64,000 bases of DNA, taken from contig CAKOGZ010000120.1 in the NCBI GenBank assembly GCA_934045905.1, forward strand, positions 186,001 to 250,000, in the 5' to 3' direction. This document shows positions 8,579-21,917 of this stretch, one piece after another (the first letter of the stretch is position 1; each line of letters begins with the position of its first letter). The notes under the pieces were generated by a model. It ran no database searches, was not told the origin of the DNA, and saw only the letters and a program-made list of their open reading frames with translations. Origin of the DNA: Leuctra nigra (lineage: Eukaryota; Arthropoda; Insecta; Plecoptera; Leuctridae). The position numbers and the translations under genes were made by a program.

Positions 8579-11500
8579 TCTGCCCCCTTGGAGTCGCCCG
8601 ACGCTGCCCTGTCAGATTATTATATAATAAAGTTAGGTTAATACAGGTTAGCGAAGCGAGCGTAGCTGACTCATCACAAGCTTTAACCTCCATTGACTAA
8701 AAAATGGATGAAAACCTAGGAAATGAGGAAAATCTAAGGAACATTGTTAATTGTTACATTGTTACCTTTGTAGGCTAACCTACATTGTTGGTCAATATAC
8801 ATTGACAAAAAAATGGATGAAAATCTATCGGGGGTCGACCCATCAGCTTCTGAATAACATGAACAGTTAATTCCGGCGAATCGGAGAGTCTGACATAAAA
8901 AAGTGTTTCTGCACTTTTTAAGCCTCTCACCATCTACTATATAGGGTAACGTTGTCAACTCTCTTAGAGTAATAGATTCGTCACAAAGTAGGAAACAAAT
9001 AAAAAAATATCAATATGAGCTACTTCTAAAGTGGCACCCCCCTATTTTTATCGAATTTTCTTGAAGCCTACACAACGTTATGCCGAGAAATGAAATAAAA
9101 CACTTTTCGAAAATAATAGGTTTAACATTAACATGTAAAAAAAAATCTCCCCTCTGCCTCCTGGTGTCGCCCGACGTTGCCCGGTCAGATAATTTTATAA
9201 TAAAGTTAGGTTAATACAGGTTAGCGAAGCGAGCGTAGCTGACTCATCACAAGCTTTAACCTCCATTGACTAAAAAATGGATAAAAACCTAGGAAATGAG
9301 GAAAATCTAAGGAACATTGTTAATTGTTACATTGTTACCTTTGTAGGCTAACCTACATTGTTGGTCAATATACAATGACAAAAAAATGGATGAAAATCTA
9401 TCGGGGGTCGACCCATCAGCTTCTGAATAACATGAACAGTTAATTCCGGCGAATCGGAGAGTCTGACATAAAAAAGTGTTTCTGCACTTTTTAAGCCTCT
9501 CACCATCTACTATATAGGGTAACGTTGTCAACTCTCTTAGAGTAATAGATTCGTCACAAAGTAGGAAACAAATAAAAAAATATCAATATGAGCTACTTCT
9601 AAAGTGGCACCCCCCTATTTTTATCGAATTTTCTTGAAGCCTACACAACGTTATGCCGAGAAATGAAATAAAACACTTTTCGAAAAAAAATAGGCTTATA
9701 AATAAAATTATAAAAAAGAACCCCACTCTGCCCCCTTGGAGTCGCCCGACGCTGCCCTGTCAGATTATTATATAATAAAGTTAGGTTAATACAGGTTAGC
9801 GAAGCGAGCGTAGCTGACTCATCACAAGCTTTAACCTCAATTGACTAAAAAATGGATGAAAACCTAGGAAATGAGGAAAATCTAAGGAACATTGTTAATT
9901 GTTACATTGTTACCTTTGTAGGCTAACCTACATTGTTGGTCAATATACATTGACAAAAAAATGGATGAAAATCTATCGGGGTTCGACCCATCAGCTTCTG
10001 AATAACATGAACAGTTAATTCCGGCGAATCGGAGAGTCTGACATAAAAAAGTGTTTCTGCACTTTTTAAGCCTCTCACCATCTACTATATAGGGTAACGT
10101 TGTCAACTCTCTTAGAGTAATAGATTCGTCACAAAGTAGGAAACAAATAAAAAAATATCAATATGAGCTACTTCTAAAGCGGCACCCCCCTATTTTTATC
10201 GAATTTTCTTGAAGCCTACACAACGTTATGCCGAGAAATGAAATAAAACACTTTTCGAAAATAGCAGGCTTAACATTAACATGTAAAAAAAAATCTCCAC
10301 TCTGCCTCCTGGTGTCGCCCGACGTTGCCCGGTCAGATAATTTTATAATAAAGTTAGGTTAGGGTAGGTTAGCGAAGCGAGCGAAGCGAGCGTAGCTGAC
10401 CCTTAACAAGCTTTAACCTACAGTGACAAAAAATTGATGAAAACCTATCTGGATTGTGCCCTTCTGCTTCTGAAGGACATAAACTAAGAAATGCGGCGTA
10501 TCGGAGCGTCTGACAGAAAAAAGTGTTTCTGCACTTTTTAAGCCTCTCTCCATCATCTATATAGTGTATCATTTTCAGCTCTCTAAGAGTAATAGATTCG
10601 TCACAAAGTAGGAAACAAACAAAACTTTTTCAATATGACCTACTTCTAAAGTGGCACCCCCCTGTTTTTATCGAATTTTCTTGATGCCTACACAACGTTA
10701 TGCCGAGAAATGTAATAAAACACTTTTCGCAAAAAAATAGGCTTATAAATAAAATTATAAAAAAGAACCCCACTCTGCCCCCTTGGAGTCGCCCGACGCT
10801 GCCCTGTCAGATTATTATATAATAAAGTTAGGTTAATACAGGTTAGCGAAGCGAGCGTAGCTGACTCATCACAAGCTTTAACCTCCATTGACTAAAAAAT
10901 GGATGAAAACCTAGGAAATGAGGAAAATCTAAGGAACATTGTTAATTGTTACATTGTTACCTTTGTAGGCTAACCTACATTGTTGGTCAATATACATTGA
11001 CAAAAAAATGGATGAAAATCTATCGGGGGTCGACCCATCAGCTTCTGAATAACATGAACAGTTAATTCCGGCGAATCGGAGAGTCTGACATAAAAAAGTG
11101 TTTCTGCACTTTTTAAGCCTCTCACCATCTACTATATAGGGTAACGTTGTCAACTCTCTTAGAGTAATAGATTCGTCACAAAGTAGGAAACAAATAAAAA
11201 AATATCAATATGAGCTACTTCTAAAGTGGCACCCCCCTATTTTTATCGAATTTTCTTGAAGCCTACACAACGTTATGCCGAGAAATGAAATAAAACACTT
11301 TTCGAAAATAATAGGCTTAACATTAACATGTAAAAAAAAATCTCCCCTCTGCCTCCTGGAGTCGCCCGACGTTGCCCGGTCAGATAATTTTATAATAAAG
11401 TTAGGTTAGGGTAGGTTAGCGAAGCGAGCGAAGCGAGCGTAGCTGACCCTTAACAAGCTTTAACCTACAGTGACAAAAAATTGATGAAAACCTATCAGGA

Positions 11501-13914
11501 TTGTGCCCTTCTGCTTCTGAAGGACATAAACTAAGAAATGCGGCGTATCGGAGCGTCTGACAGAAAAAAGTGTTTCTGCACTTTTTAAGCCTCTCTCCAT
11601 CATCTATATGGTGTATCATTTTCAGCTCTCTAAGAGTAATAGATTCGTCACAAAGTAGGAAACAAACAAAACTTTTTCAATATGACCTACTTCTTAAGTG
11701 GCACCCCCCTGTTTTTATCGAATTTTCTTGATGCCTACACAACGTTATGCCGAGAAATGTAATAAAACACTTTTCGCAAAAAAATAGGCTTATAAATAAA
11801 ATTATAAAAAAGAACCCCACGCTGCCCCCTTGGAGTCGCCCGACGCTGCCCTGTCAGATTATTATATAATAAAGTTAGGTTAATACAGGTTAGCGAAGCG
11901 AGCGTAGCTGACTCATCACAAGCTTTAACCTCCATTGACTAAAAAATGGATGAAAACCTAGGAAATGAGGAAAATCTAAGGAACATTGTTAATTGTTACA
12001 TTGTTACCTTTGTAGGCTAACCTACATTGTTGGTCAATAAACATTGACAAAAAAATGGATGAAAATCTATCGGGGGTCGACCCATCAGCTTCTGAATAAC
12101 ATGAACAGTTAATTCCGGCGAATCGGAGAGTCTGACATAAAAAAGTGTTTCTGCACTTTTTAAGCCTCTCACCATCTACTATATAGGGTAACGTTGTCAA
12201 CTCTCTTAGAGTAATAGATTCGTCACAAAGTAGGAAACAAATAAAAAAATATCAATATGAGCTACTTCTAAAGTGGCACCCCCCTATTTTTATCGAATTT
12301 TCTTGAAGCCTACACAACGTTATGCCGAGAAATGAAATAAAACACTTTTCGAAAATAATAGGCTTAACATTAACATGTAAAAAAAAATCTCCCCTCTGCC
12401 TCCTGGAGTCGCCCGACGTTGCCCGGTCAGATAATTTTATAATAAAGTTAGGTTAGGGTAGGTTAGCGAAGCGAGCGAAGCGAGCGTAGCTGACCCTTAA
12501 CCAGCTTTAACCTACAGTGACAAAAAATTGATGAAAACCTATCAGGATTGTGCCCTTCTGCTTCTGAAGGACATAAACTAAGAAATGCGGCGTATCGGAG
12601 CGTCTGACAGAAAAAAGTGTTTCTGCACTTTTTAAGCCTCTCTCCATCATCTATATGGTGTATCATTTTCAGCTCTCTAAGAGTAATAGATTCGTCACAA
12701 AGTAGGAAACAAACAAAACTTTTTCAATATGACCTACTTCTAAAGTGGCACCCCCCCGTTTTTATCGAATTTTCTTGATGCCTACACAACGTTATGCCGA
12801 GAAATGTAATAAAACACTTTTCGAAAAAAAATAGGCTTATAAATAAAATTATAAAAAAGAACCCCACTCTGCCCCCTTGGAGTCGCCCGACGCTGCCCTG
12901 TCAGATTATTATATAATAAAGTTAGGTTAATACAGGTTAGCGAAGCGAGCGTAGGTGACTCATCACAAGCTTTAACCTCCATTGACTAAAAAATGGATGA
13001 AAACCTAGGAAATGAGGAAAATCTAAGGAACATTGTTAATTGTTACATTGTTACCTTTGTAGGCTAACCTACATTATTGGTCAATATACATTGACAAAAA
13101 AATGGATGAAAATCTATCGGGGGTCGACCCATCAGCTTCTGAATAACATGAACAGTTAATTCCGGCGAATCGGAGAGTCTGACATAAAAAAGTGTTTCTG
13201 CACTTTTTAAGCCTCTCACCATCTACTATATAGGGTAACGTTGTCAACTCTCTTAGAGTAATAGATTCGTCACAAAGTAGGAAACAAATAAAAAAATATC
13301 AATATGAGCTACTTCTAAAGTGGCACCCCCCTATTTTTATCGAATTTTCTTGAAGCCTACACAACGTTATGCCGAGAAATGAAATAAAACACTTTTCGAA
13401 AATAATAGGCTAAACATTAACATGTAAAAAAAAATCTCCCCTCTGCCTCCTGGTGTCGCCCGACGTTGCCCGGTCAGATAATTTTATAATAAAGTTAGGT
13501 TAGGGTAGGTTAGCGAAGCGAGCGAAGCGAGCGTAGCTGACCCTTAACAAGCTTTAACCTACAGTGACAAAAAATTGATGAAAACCTATCAGGATTGTGC
13601 CCTTCTGCTTCTGAAGGACATAAACTAAGAAATGCGGCGTATCAGAGCGTCTGACAGAAAAAAGTGTTTCTGCACTTTTTAAGCCTCTCTCCATCATCTA
13701 TATGGTGTATCATTTTCAGCTCTCTAAGAGTAATAGATTCGTCACAAAGTAGGAAACAAACAAAACTTTTTCAATATGACCTACTTCTAAAGTGGCACCC
13801 CCCTGTTTTTATCGAATTTTCTTGATGCCTACACAACGTTATGCCGAGAAATGTAATAAAACACTTTTCGAAAAAAAATAGGCTTATAAATAAAATTATA
13901 ACAAAGAACCCCAC
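8579..13914 (+). repeat. Higher-order unit III: 10 monomers, second full-length copy
   Basis: Monomers start at 8579, 9153, 9727, 10301, 10774, 11348, 11821, 12395, 12868 and 13442. Length and order equal unit I (5,336 bp). Its first part carries markers shared with unit II (tacaatgac near 9,372, ctccactctg near 10,297). Its later part carries markers shared with unit I (cttcttaagtgg near 11,691, cacgctg near 11,819, caataaacatt near 12,036). It is therefore a mosaic of the two lineages or their common source. Confidence 0.9.
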
Positions 13915-16900
13915 TCTGCCCCCTTGGAGTCGCCCGACGCTGCCCTGTCAGATTATTATATAATAAAGTTAGGTTAATACAGGTTAGCGAAGCGAGCGTA
14001 GCTGACTCATCACAAGCTTTAACCTCCATTGACTAAAAAATGGATGAAAACCTAGGAAATGAGGAAAATCTAAGGAACATTGTTAATTGTTACATTGTTA
14101 CCTTTGTAGGCTAACCTACATTGTTGGTCAATATACATTGACAAAAAAATGGATGAAAATCTATCGGGGGTCGACCCATCAGCTTCTGAATAACATGAAC
14201 AGTTAATTCCGGCGAATCGGAGAGTCTGACATAAAAAAGTGTTTCTGCACTTTTTAAGCCTCTCACCATCTACTATATAGGGTAACGTTGTCAACTCTCT
14301 TAGAGTAATAGATTCGTCACAAAGTAGGAAACAAATAAAAAAATATCAATATGAGCTACTTCTAAAGTGGCACCCCCCTATTTTTATCGAATTTTCTTGA
14401 AGCCTACACAACGTTATGCCGAGAAATGAAATAAAACACTTTTCGAAAATAATAGGTTTAACATTAACATGTAAAAAAAAATCTCCCCTCTGCCTCCTGG
14501 TGTCGCCCGACGTTGCCCGGTCAGATAATTTTATAATAAAGTTAGGTTAATACAGGTTAGCGAAGCGAGCGTAGCTGACTCATCACAAGCTTTAACCTCC
14601 ATTGACTAAAAAATGGATAAAAACCTAGGAAATGAGGAAAATCTAAGGAACATTGTTAATTGTTACATTGTTACCTTTGTAGGCTAACCTACATTGTTGG
14701 TCAATATACATTGACAAAAAAATGGATGAAAATCTATCGGGGGTCGACCCATCAGCTTCTGAATAACATGAACAGTTAATTCCGGCGAATCGGAGAGTCT
14801 GACATAAAAAAGTGTTTCTGCACTTTTTAAGCCTCTCACCATCTACTATATAGGGTAACGTTGTCAACTCTCTTAGAGTAATAGATTCGTCACAAAGTAG
14901 GAAACAAATAAAAAAATATCAATATGAGCTACTTCTAAAGTGGCACCCCCCTATTTTTATCGAATTTTCTTGAAGCCTACACAACGTTATGCCGAGAAAT
15001 GAAATAAAACACTTTTCGAAAAAAAATAGGCTTATAAATAAAATTATAAAAAAGAACCCCACTCTGCCCCCTTGGAGTCGCCCGACGCTGCCCTGTCAGA
15101 TTATTATATAATAAAGTTAGGTTAATACAGGTTAGCGAAGCGAGCGTAGCTGACTCATCACAAGCTTTAACCTCAATTGACTAAAAAATGGATGAAAACC
15201 TAGGAAATGAGGAAAATCTAAGGAACATTGTTAATTGTTACATTGTTACCTTTGTAGGCTAACCTACATTGTTGGTCAATATACATTGACAAAAAAATGG
15301 ATGAAAATCTATCGGGGTTCGACCCATCAGCTTCTGAATAACATGAACAGTTAATTCCGGCGAATCGGAGAGTCTGACATAAAAAAGTGTTTCTGCACTT
15401 TTTAAGCCTCTCACCATCTACTATATAGGGTAACGTTGTCAACTCTCTTAGAGTAATAGATTCGTCACAAAGTAGGAAACAAATAAAAAAATATCAATAT
15501 GAGCTACTTCTAAAGCGGCACCCCCCTATTTTTATCGAATTTTCTTGAAGCCTACACAACGTTATGCCGAGAAATGAAATAAAACACTTTTCGAAAATAG
15601 CAGGCTTAACATTAACATGTAAAAAAAAATCTCCCCTCTGCCTCCTGGTGTCGCCCGACGTTGCCCGGTCAGATAATTTTATAATAAAGTTAGGTTAGGG
15701 TAGGTTAGCGAAGCGAGCGAAGCGAGCGTAGCTGACCCTTAACAAGCTTTAACCTACAGTGACAAAAAATTGATGAAAACCTATCTGGATTGTGCCCTTC
15801 TGCTTCTGAAGGACATAAACTAAGAAATGCGGCGTATCGGAGCGTCTGACAGAAAAAAGTGTTTCTGCACTTTTTAAGCCTCTCTCCATCATCTATATAG
15901 TGTATCATTTTCAGCTCTCTAAGAGTAATAGATTCGTCACAAAGTAGGAAACAAACAAAACTTTTTCAATATGACCTACTTCTAAAGTGGCACCCCCCTG
16001 TTTTTATCGAATTTTCTTGATGCCTACACAACGTTATGCCGAGATATGTAATAAAACACTTTTCGCAAAAAAATAGGCTTATAAATAAAATTATAAAAAA
16101 GAACCCCACTCTGCCCCCTTGGAGTCGCCCGACGCTGCCCTGTCAGATTATTATATAATAAAGTTAGGTTAATACAGGTTAGCGAAGCGAGCGTAGCTGA
16201 CTCATCACAAGCTTTAACCTCCATTGACTAAAAAATGGATGAAAACCTAGGAAATGAGGAAAATCTAAGGAACATTGTTAATTGTTACATTGTTACCTTT
16301 GTAGGCTAACCTACATTGTTGGTCAATATACATTGACAAAAAAATGGATGAAAATCTATCGGGGGTCGACCCATCAGCTTCTGAATAACATGAACAGTTA
16401 ATTCCGGCGAATCGGAGAGTCTGACATAAAAAAGTGTTTCTGCACTTTTTAAGCCTCTCACCATCTACTATATAGGGTAACGTTGTCAACTCTCTTAGAG
16501 TAATAGATTCGTCACAAAGTAGGAAACAAATAAAAAAATATCAATATGAGCTACTTCTAAAGTGGCACCCCCCTATTTTTATCGAATTTTCTTGAAGCCT
16601 ACACAACGTTATGCCGAGAAATGAAATAAAACACTTTTCGAAAATAATAGGCTTAACATTAACATGTAAAAAAAAATCTCCCCTCTGCCTCCTGGAGTCG
16701 CCCGACGTTGCCCGGTCAGATAATTTTATAATAAAGTTAGGTTAGGGTAGGTTAGCGAAGCGAGCGAAGCGAGCGTAGCTGACCCTTAACCAGCTTTAAC
16801 CTACAGTGACAAAAAATTGATGAAAACCTATCAGGATTGTGCCCTTCTGCTTCTGAAGGACATAAACTAAGAAATGCGGCGTATCGGAGCGTCTGACAGA

Positions 16901-18203
16901 AAAAAGTGTTTCTGCACTTTTTAAGCCTCTCTCCATCATCTATATGGTGTATCATTTTCAGCTCTCTAAGAGTAATAGATTCGTCACAAAGTAGGAAACA
17001 AACAAAACTTTTTCAATATGACCTACTTCTAAAGTGGCACCCCCCCGTTTTTATCGAATTTTCTTGATGCCTACACAACGTTATGCCGAGAAATGTAATA
17101 AAACACTTTTCGAAAAAAAATAGGCTTATAAATAAAATTATAAAAAAGAACCCCACTCTGCCCCCTTGGAGTCGCCCGACGCTGCCCTGTCAGATTATTA
17201 TATAATAAAGTTAGGTTAATACAGGTTAGCGAAGCGAGCGTAGGTGACTCATCACAAGCTTTAACCTCCATTGACTAAAAAATGGATGAAAACCTAGGAA
17301 ATGAGGAAAATCTAAGGAACATTGTTAATTGTTACATTGTTACCTTTGTAGGCTAACCTACATTATTGGTCAATATACATTGACAAAAAAATGGATGAAA
17401 ATCTATCGGGGGTCGACCCATCAGCTTCTGAATAACATGAACAGTTAATTCCGGCGAATCGGAGAGTCTGACATAAAAAAGTGTTTCTGCACTTTTTAAG
17501 CCTCTCACCATCTACTATATAGGGTAACGTTGTCAACTCTCTTAGAGTAATAGATTCGTCACAAAGTAGGAAACAAATAAAAAAATATCAATATGAGCTA
17601 CTTCTAAAGTGGCACCCCCCTATTTTTATCGAATTTTCTTGAAGCCTACACAACGTTATGCCGAGAAATGAAATAAAACACTTTTCGAAAATAATAGGCT
17701 AAACATTAACATGTAAAAAAAAATCTCCCCTCTGCCTCCTGGTGTCGCCCGACGTTGCCCGGTCAGATAATTTTATAATAAAGTTAGGTTAGGGTAGGTT
17801 AGCGAAGCGAGCGAAGCGAGCGTAGCTGACCCTTAACAAGCTTTAACCTACAGTGACAAAAAATTGATGAAAACCTATCAGGATTGTGCCCTTCTGCTTC
17901 TGAAGGACATAAACTAAGAAATGCGGCGTATCAGAGCGTCTGACAGAAAAAAGTGTTTCTGCACTTTTTAAGCCTCTCTCCATCATCTATATGGTGTATC
18001 ATTTTCAGCTCTCTAAGAGTAATAGATTCGTCACAAAGTAGGAAACAAACAAAACTTTTTCAATATGACCTACTTCTAAAGTGGCACCCCCCTGTTTTTA
18101 TCGAATTTTCTTGATGCCTACACAACGTTATGCCGAGAAATGTAATAAAACACTTTTCGAAAAAAAATAGGCTTATAAATAAAATTATAACAAAGAACCC
18201 CAC
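13915..18203 (+). repeat. Higher-order unit IV: 8 monomers (A A' A B A B A B)
   Basis: Monomers start at 13915, 14489, 15063, 15637, 16110, 16684, 17157 and 17731. Compared with unit I, one AB dimer is lost. The fifth monomer lacks the position-7 markers cacgctg and caataaacatt, but the following B has the position-8 markers ttaaccagc (near 16,796) and the 7-C run, so position 5 was joined to position 7/8. The A' here has tacattgac like unit I. A private gagatatg is seen near 16,041-16,048. Confidence 0.9.
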
Positions 18204-21200
18204 TCTGCCCCCTTGGAGTCGCCCGACGCTGCCCTGTCAGATTATTATATAATAAAGTTAGGTTAATACAGGTTAGCGAAGCGAGCGTAGCTGACTCATC
18301 ACAAGCTTTAACCTCCATTGACTAAAAAATGGATGAAAACCTAGGAAATGAGGAAAATCTAAGGAACATTGTTAATTGTTACATTGTTACCTTTGTAGGC
18401 TAACCTACATTGTTGGTCAATATACATTGACAAAAAAATGGATGAAAATCTATCGGGGGTCGACCCATCAGCTTCTGAATAACATGAACAGTTAATTCCG
18501 GCGAATCGGAGAGTCTGACATAAAAAAGTGTTTCTGCACTTTTTAAGCCTCTCACCATCTACTATATAGGGTAACGTTGTCAACTCTCTTAGAGTAATAG
18601 ATTCGTCACAAAGTAGGAAACAAATAAAAAAATATCAATATGAGCTACTTCTAAAGTGGCACCCCCCTATTTTTATCGAATTTTCTTGAAGCCTACACAA
18701 CGTTATGCCGAGAAATGAAATAAAACACTTTTCGAAAAAAAATAGGCTTATAAATAAAATTATAAAAAAGAACCCCACTCTGCCCCCTTGGAGTCGCCCG
18801 ACGCTGCCCTGTCAGATTATTATATAATAAAGTTAGGTTAATACAGGTTAGCGAAGCGAGCGTAGCTGACTCATCACAAGCTTTAACCTCAATTGACTAA
18901 AAAATGGATGAAAACCTAGGAAATGAGGAAAATCTAAGGAACATTGTTAATTGTTACATTGTTACCTTTGTAGGCTAACCTACATTGTTGGTCAATATAC
19001 ATTGACAAAAAAATGGATGAAAATCTATCGGGGTTCGACCCATCAGCTTCTGAATAACATGAACAGTTAATTCCGGCGAATCGGAGAGTCTGACATAAAA
19101 AAGTGTTTCTGCACTTTTTAAGCCTCTCACCATCTACTATATAGGGTAACGTTGTCAACTCTCTTAGAGTAATAGATTCGTCACAAAGTAGGAAACAAAT
19201 AAAAAAATATCAATATGAGCTACTTCTAAAGCGGCACCCCCCTATTTTTATCGAATTTTCTTGAAGCCTACACAACGTTATGCCGAGAAATGAAATAAAA
19301 CACTTTTCGAAAATAGCAGGCTTAACATTAACATGTAAAAAAAAATCTCCCCTCTGCCTCCTGGTGTCGCCCGACGTTGCCCGGTCAGATAATTTTATAA
19401 TAAAGTTAGGTTAGGGTAGGTTAGCGAAGCGAGCGAAGCGAGCGTAGCTGACCCTTAACAAGCTTTAACCTACAGTGACAAAAAATTGATGAAAACCTAT
19501 CTGGATTGTGCCCTTCTGCTTCTGAAGGACATAAACTAAGAAATGCGGCGTATCGGAGCGTCTGACAGAAAAAAGTGTTTCTGCACTTTTTAAGCCTCTC
19601 TCCATCATCTATATAGTGTATCATTTTCAGCTCTCTAAGAGTAATAGATTCGTCACAAAGTAGGAAACAAACAAAACTTTTTCAATATGACCTACTTCTA
19701 AAGTGGCACCCCCCTGTTTTTATCGAATTTTCTTGATGCCTACACAACGTTATGCCGAGAAATGTAATAAAACACTTTTCGCAAAAAAATAGGCTTATAA
19801 ATAAAATTATAAAAAAGAACCCCACTCTGCCCCCTTGGAGTCGCCCGACGCTGCCCTGTCAGATTATTATATAATAAAGTTAGGTTAATACAGGTTAGCG
19901 AAGCGAGCGTAGCTGACTCATCACAAGCTTTAACCTCCATTGACTAAAAAATGGATGAAAACCTAGGAAATGAGGAAAAATAAGGAACATTGTTAATTGT
20001 TACATTGTTACCTTTGTAGGCTAACCTACATTGTTGGTCAATATACATTGACAAAAAAATGGATGAAAATCTATCGGGGGTCGACCCATCAGCTTCTGAA
20101 TAACATGAACAGTTAATTCCGGCGAATCGGAGAGTCTGACATAAAAAAGTGTTTCTGCACTTTTTAAGCCTCTCACCATCTACTATATAGGGTAACGTTG
20201 TCAACTCTCTTAGAGTAATAGATTCGTCACAAAGTAGGAAACAAATAAAAAAATATCAATAGAGCTACTTCTAAAGTGGCACCCCCCTATTTTTATCGAA
20301 TTTTCTTGAAGCCTACACAACGTTATGCCGAGAAATGAAATAAAACACTTTTCGAAAATAATAGGCTTAACATTAACATGTAAAAAAAAATCTCCCCTCT
20401 GCCTCCTGGAGTCGCCCGACGTTGCCCGGTCAGATAATTTTATAATAAAGTTAGGTTAGGGTAGGTTAGCGAAGCGAGCGAAGCGAGCGTAGCTGACCCT
20501 TAACAAGCTTTAACCTACAGTGACAAAAAATTGATGAAAACCTATCAGGATTGTGCCCTTCTGCTTCTAAAGGACATAAACTAAGAAATGCGGCGTATCG
20601 GAGCGTCTGACAGAAAAAAGTGTTTCTGCACTTTTTAAGCCTCTCTCCATCATCTATATGGTGTATCATTTTCAGCTCTCTAAGAGTAATAGATTCGTCA
20701 CAAAGTAGGAAACAAACAAAACTTTTTCAATATGACCTACTTCTAAAGTGGCACCCCCCTGTTTTTATCGAATTTTCTTGATGCCTACACAACGTTATGC
20801 CGAGAAATGTAATAAAACACTTTTCGCAAAAAAATAGGCTTATAAATAAAATTATAAAAAAGAACCCCACTCTGCCCCCTTGGAGTCGCCCGACGCTGCC
20901 CTGTCAGATTATTATATAATAAAGTTAGGTTAATACAGGTTAGCGAAGCGAGCGTAGCTGACTCATCACAAGCTTTAACCTCCATTGACTAAAAAATGGA
21001 TGAAAACTTAGGAAATGAGGAAAATCTAAGGAACATTGTTAATTATTTCATTGTTACCTTTGTAGGCTAACCTATATTGTTGGTCAATATACATTGACAA
21101 AAAAATGGATGAAAATCTATCGGGGGTCGACCCATCAGCTTCTGAATAACATGAACAGTTAATTCCGGCGAATCGGAGAGTCTGACATAAAAAAGTGTTT

Positions 21201-21917
21201 CTGCACTTTTTAAGCCTCTCACCATCTACTATATAGGGTAACGTTGTCAACTCTCTTAGAGTAATAGATTCGTCACAAAGTAGGAAACAAATAAAAAAAT
21301 ATCAATATGAGCTACTTCTAAAGTGGCACCCCCCTATTTTTATCGAATTTTCTTGAAGCCTACACAACGTTATGCCGAGAAATGAAATAAAACACTTTTC
21401 GAAAATAATAGGCTTAACATTAACATGTAAAAAAAAATCTCCCCTCTGCCTCCTGGAGTCGCCCGACGTTGCCCGGTCAGATAATTTTATAATAAAGTTA
21501 GGTTAGGGTAGGTTAGCGAAGCGAGCGAAGCGAGCGTAGCTGACCCTTAACAAGCTTTAACCTACAGTGACAAAAAATTGATGAAAACCTATCAGGATTG
21601 TGCCCTTCTGCTTCTGAAGGACATAAACTAAGAAATGCGGCGTATCGGAGCGTCTGACAGAAAAAAGTGTTTCTGCACTTTTTAAGCCTCTCTCCATCAT
21701 CTATATGGTGTATCATTTTCAGCTCTCTAAGAGTAATAGATTCGTCACAAAGTAGGAAACAAACAAAACTTTTTCAATATGACCTACTTCTAAAGTGGCA
21801 CCTCCCTGTTTTTATCGAATTTTCTTGATGCCTACACAACGTTATGCCGAGAAATGTAATAAAACACTTTTCGCAAAAAAATAGGCTTATAAATAAAATT
21901 ATAAAAAAGAACCCCAC
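18204..21917 (+). repeat. Higher-order unit V: 7 monomers (A A B A B A B)
   Basis: Monomers start at 18204, 18779, 19353, 19826, 20398, 20871 and 21445. The first monomer begins like position 1 but ends with the tail of A', so positions 1 and 2 are fused and A' is lost. The next two monomers carry the position-3 and position-4 markers. Positions 9-10 are absent. The monomer at 19,826 is 572 bp because of two 1-base losses (near 19,979 and 20,260). The monomer at 20,871 has several private changes (gaaaacttagg, attatttcattg, cctatattg). Confidence 0.88.
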
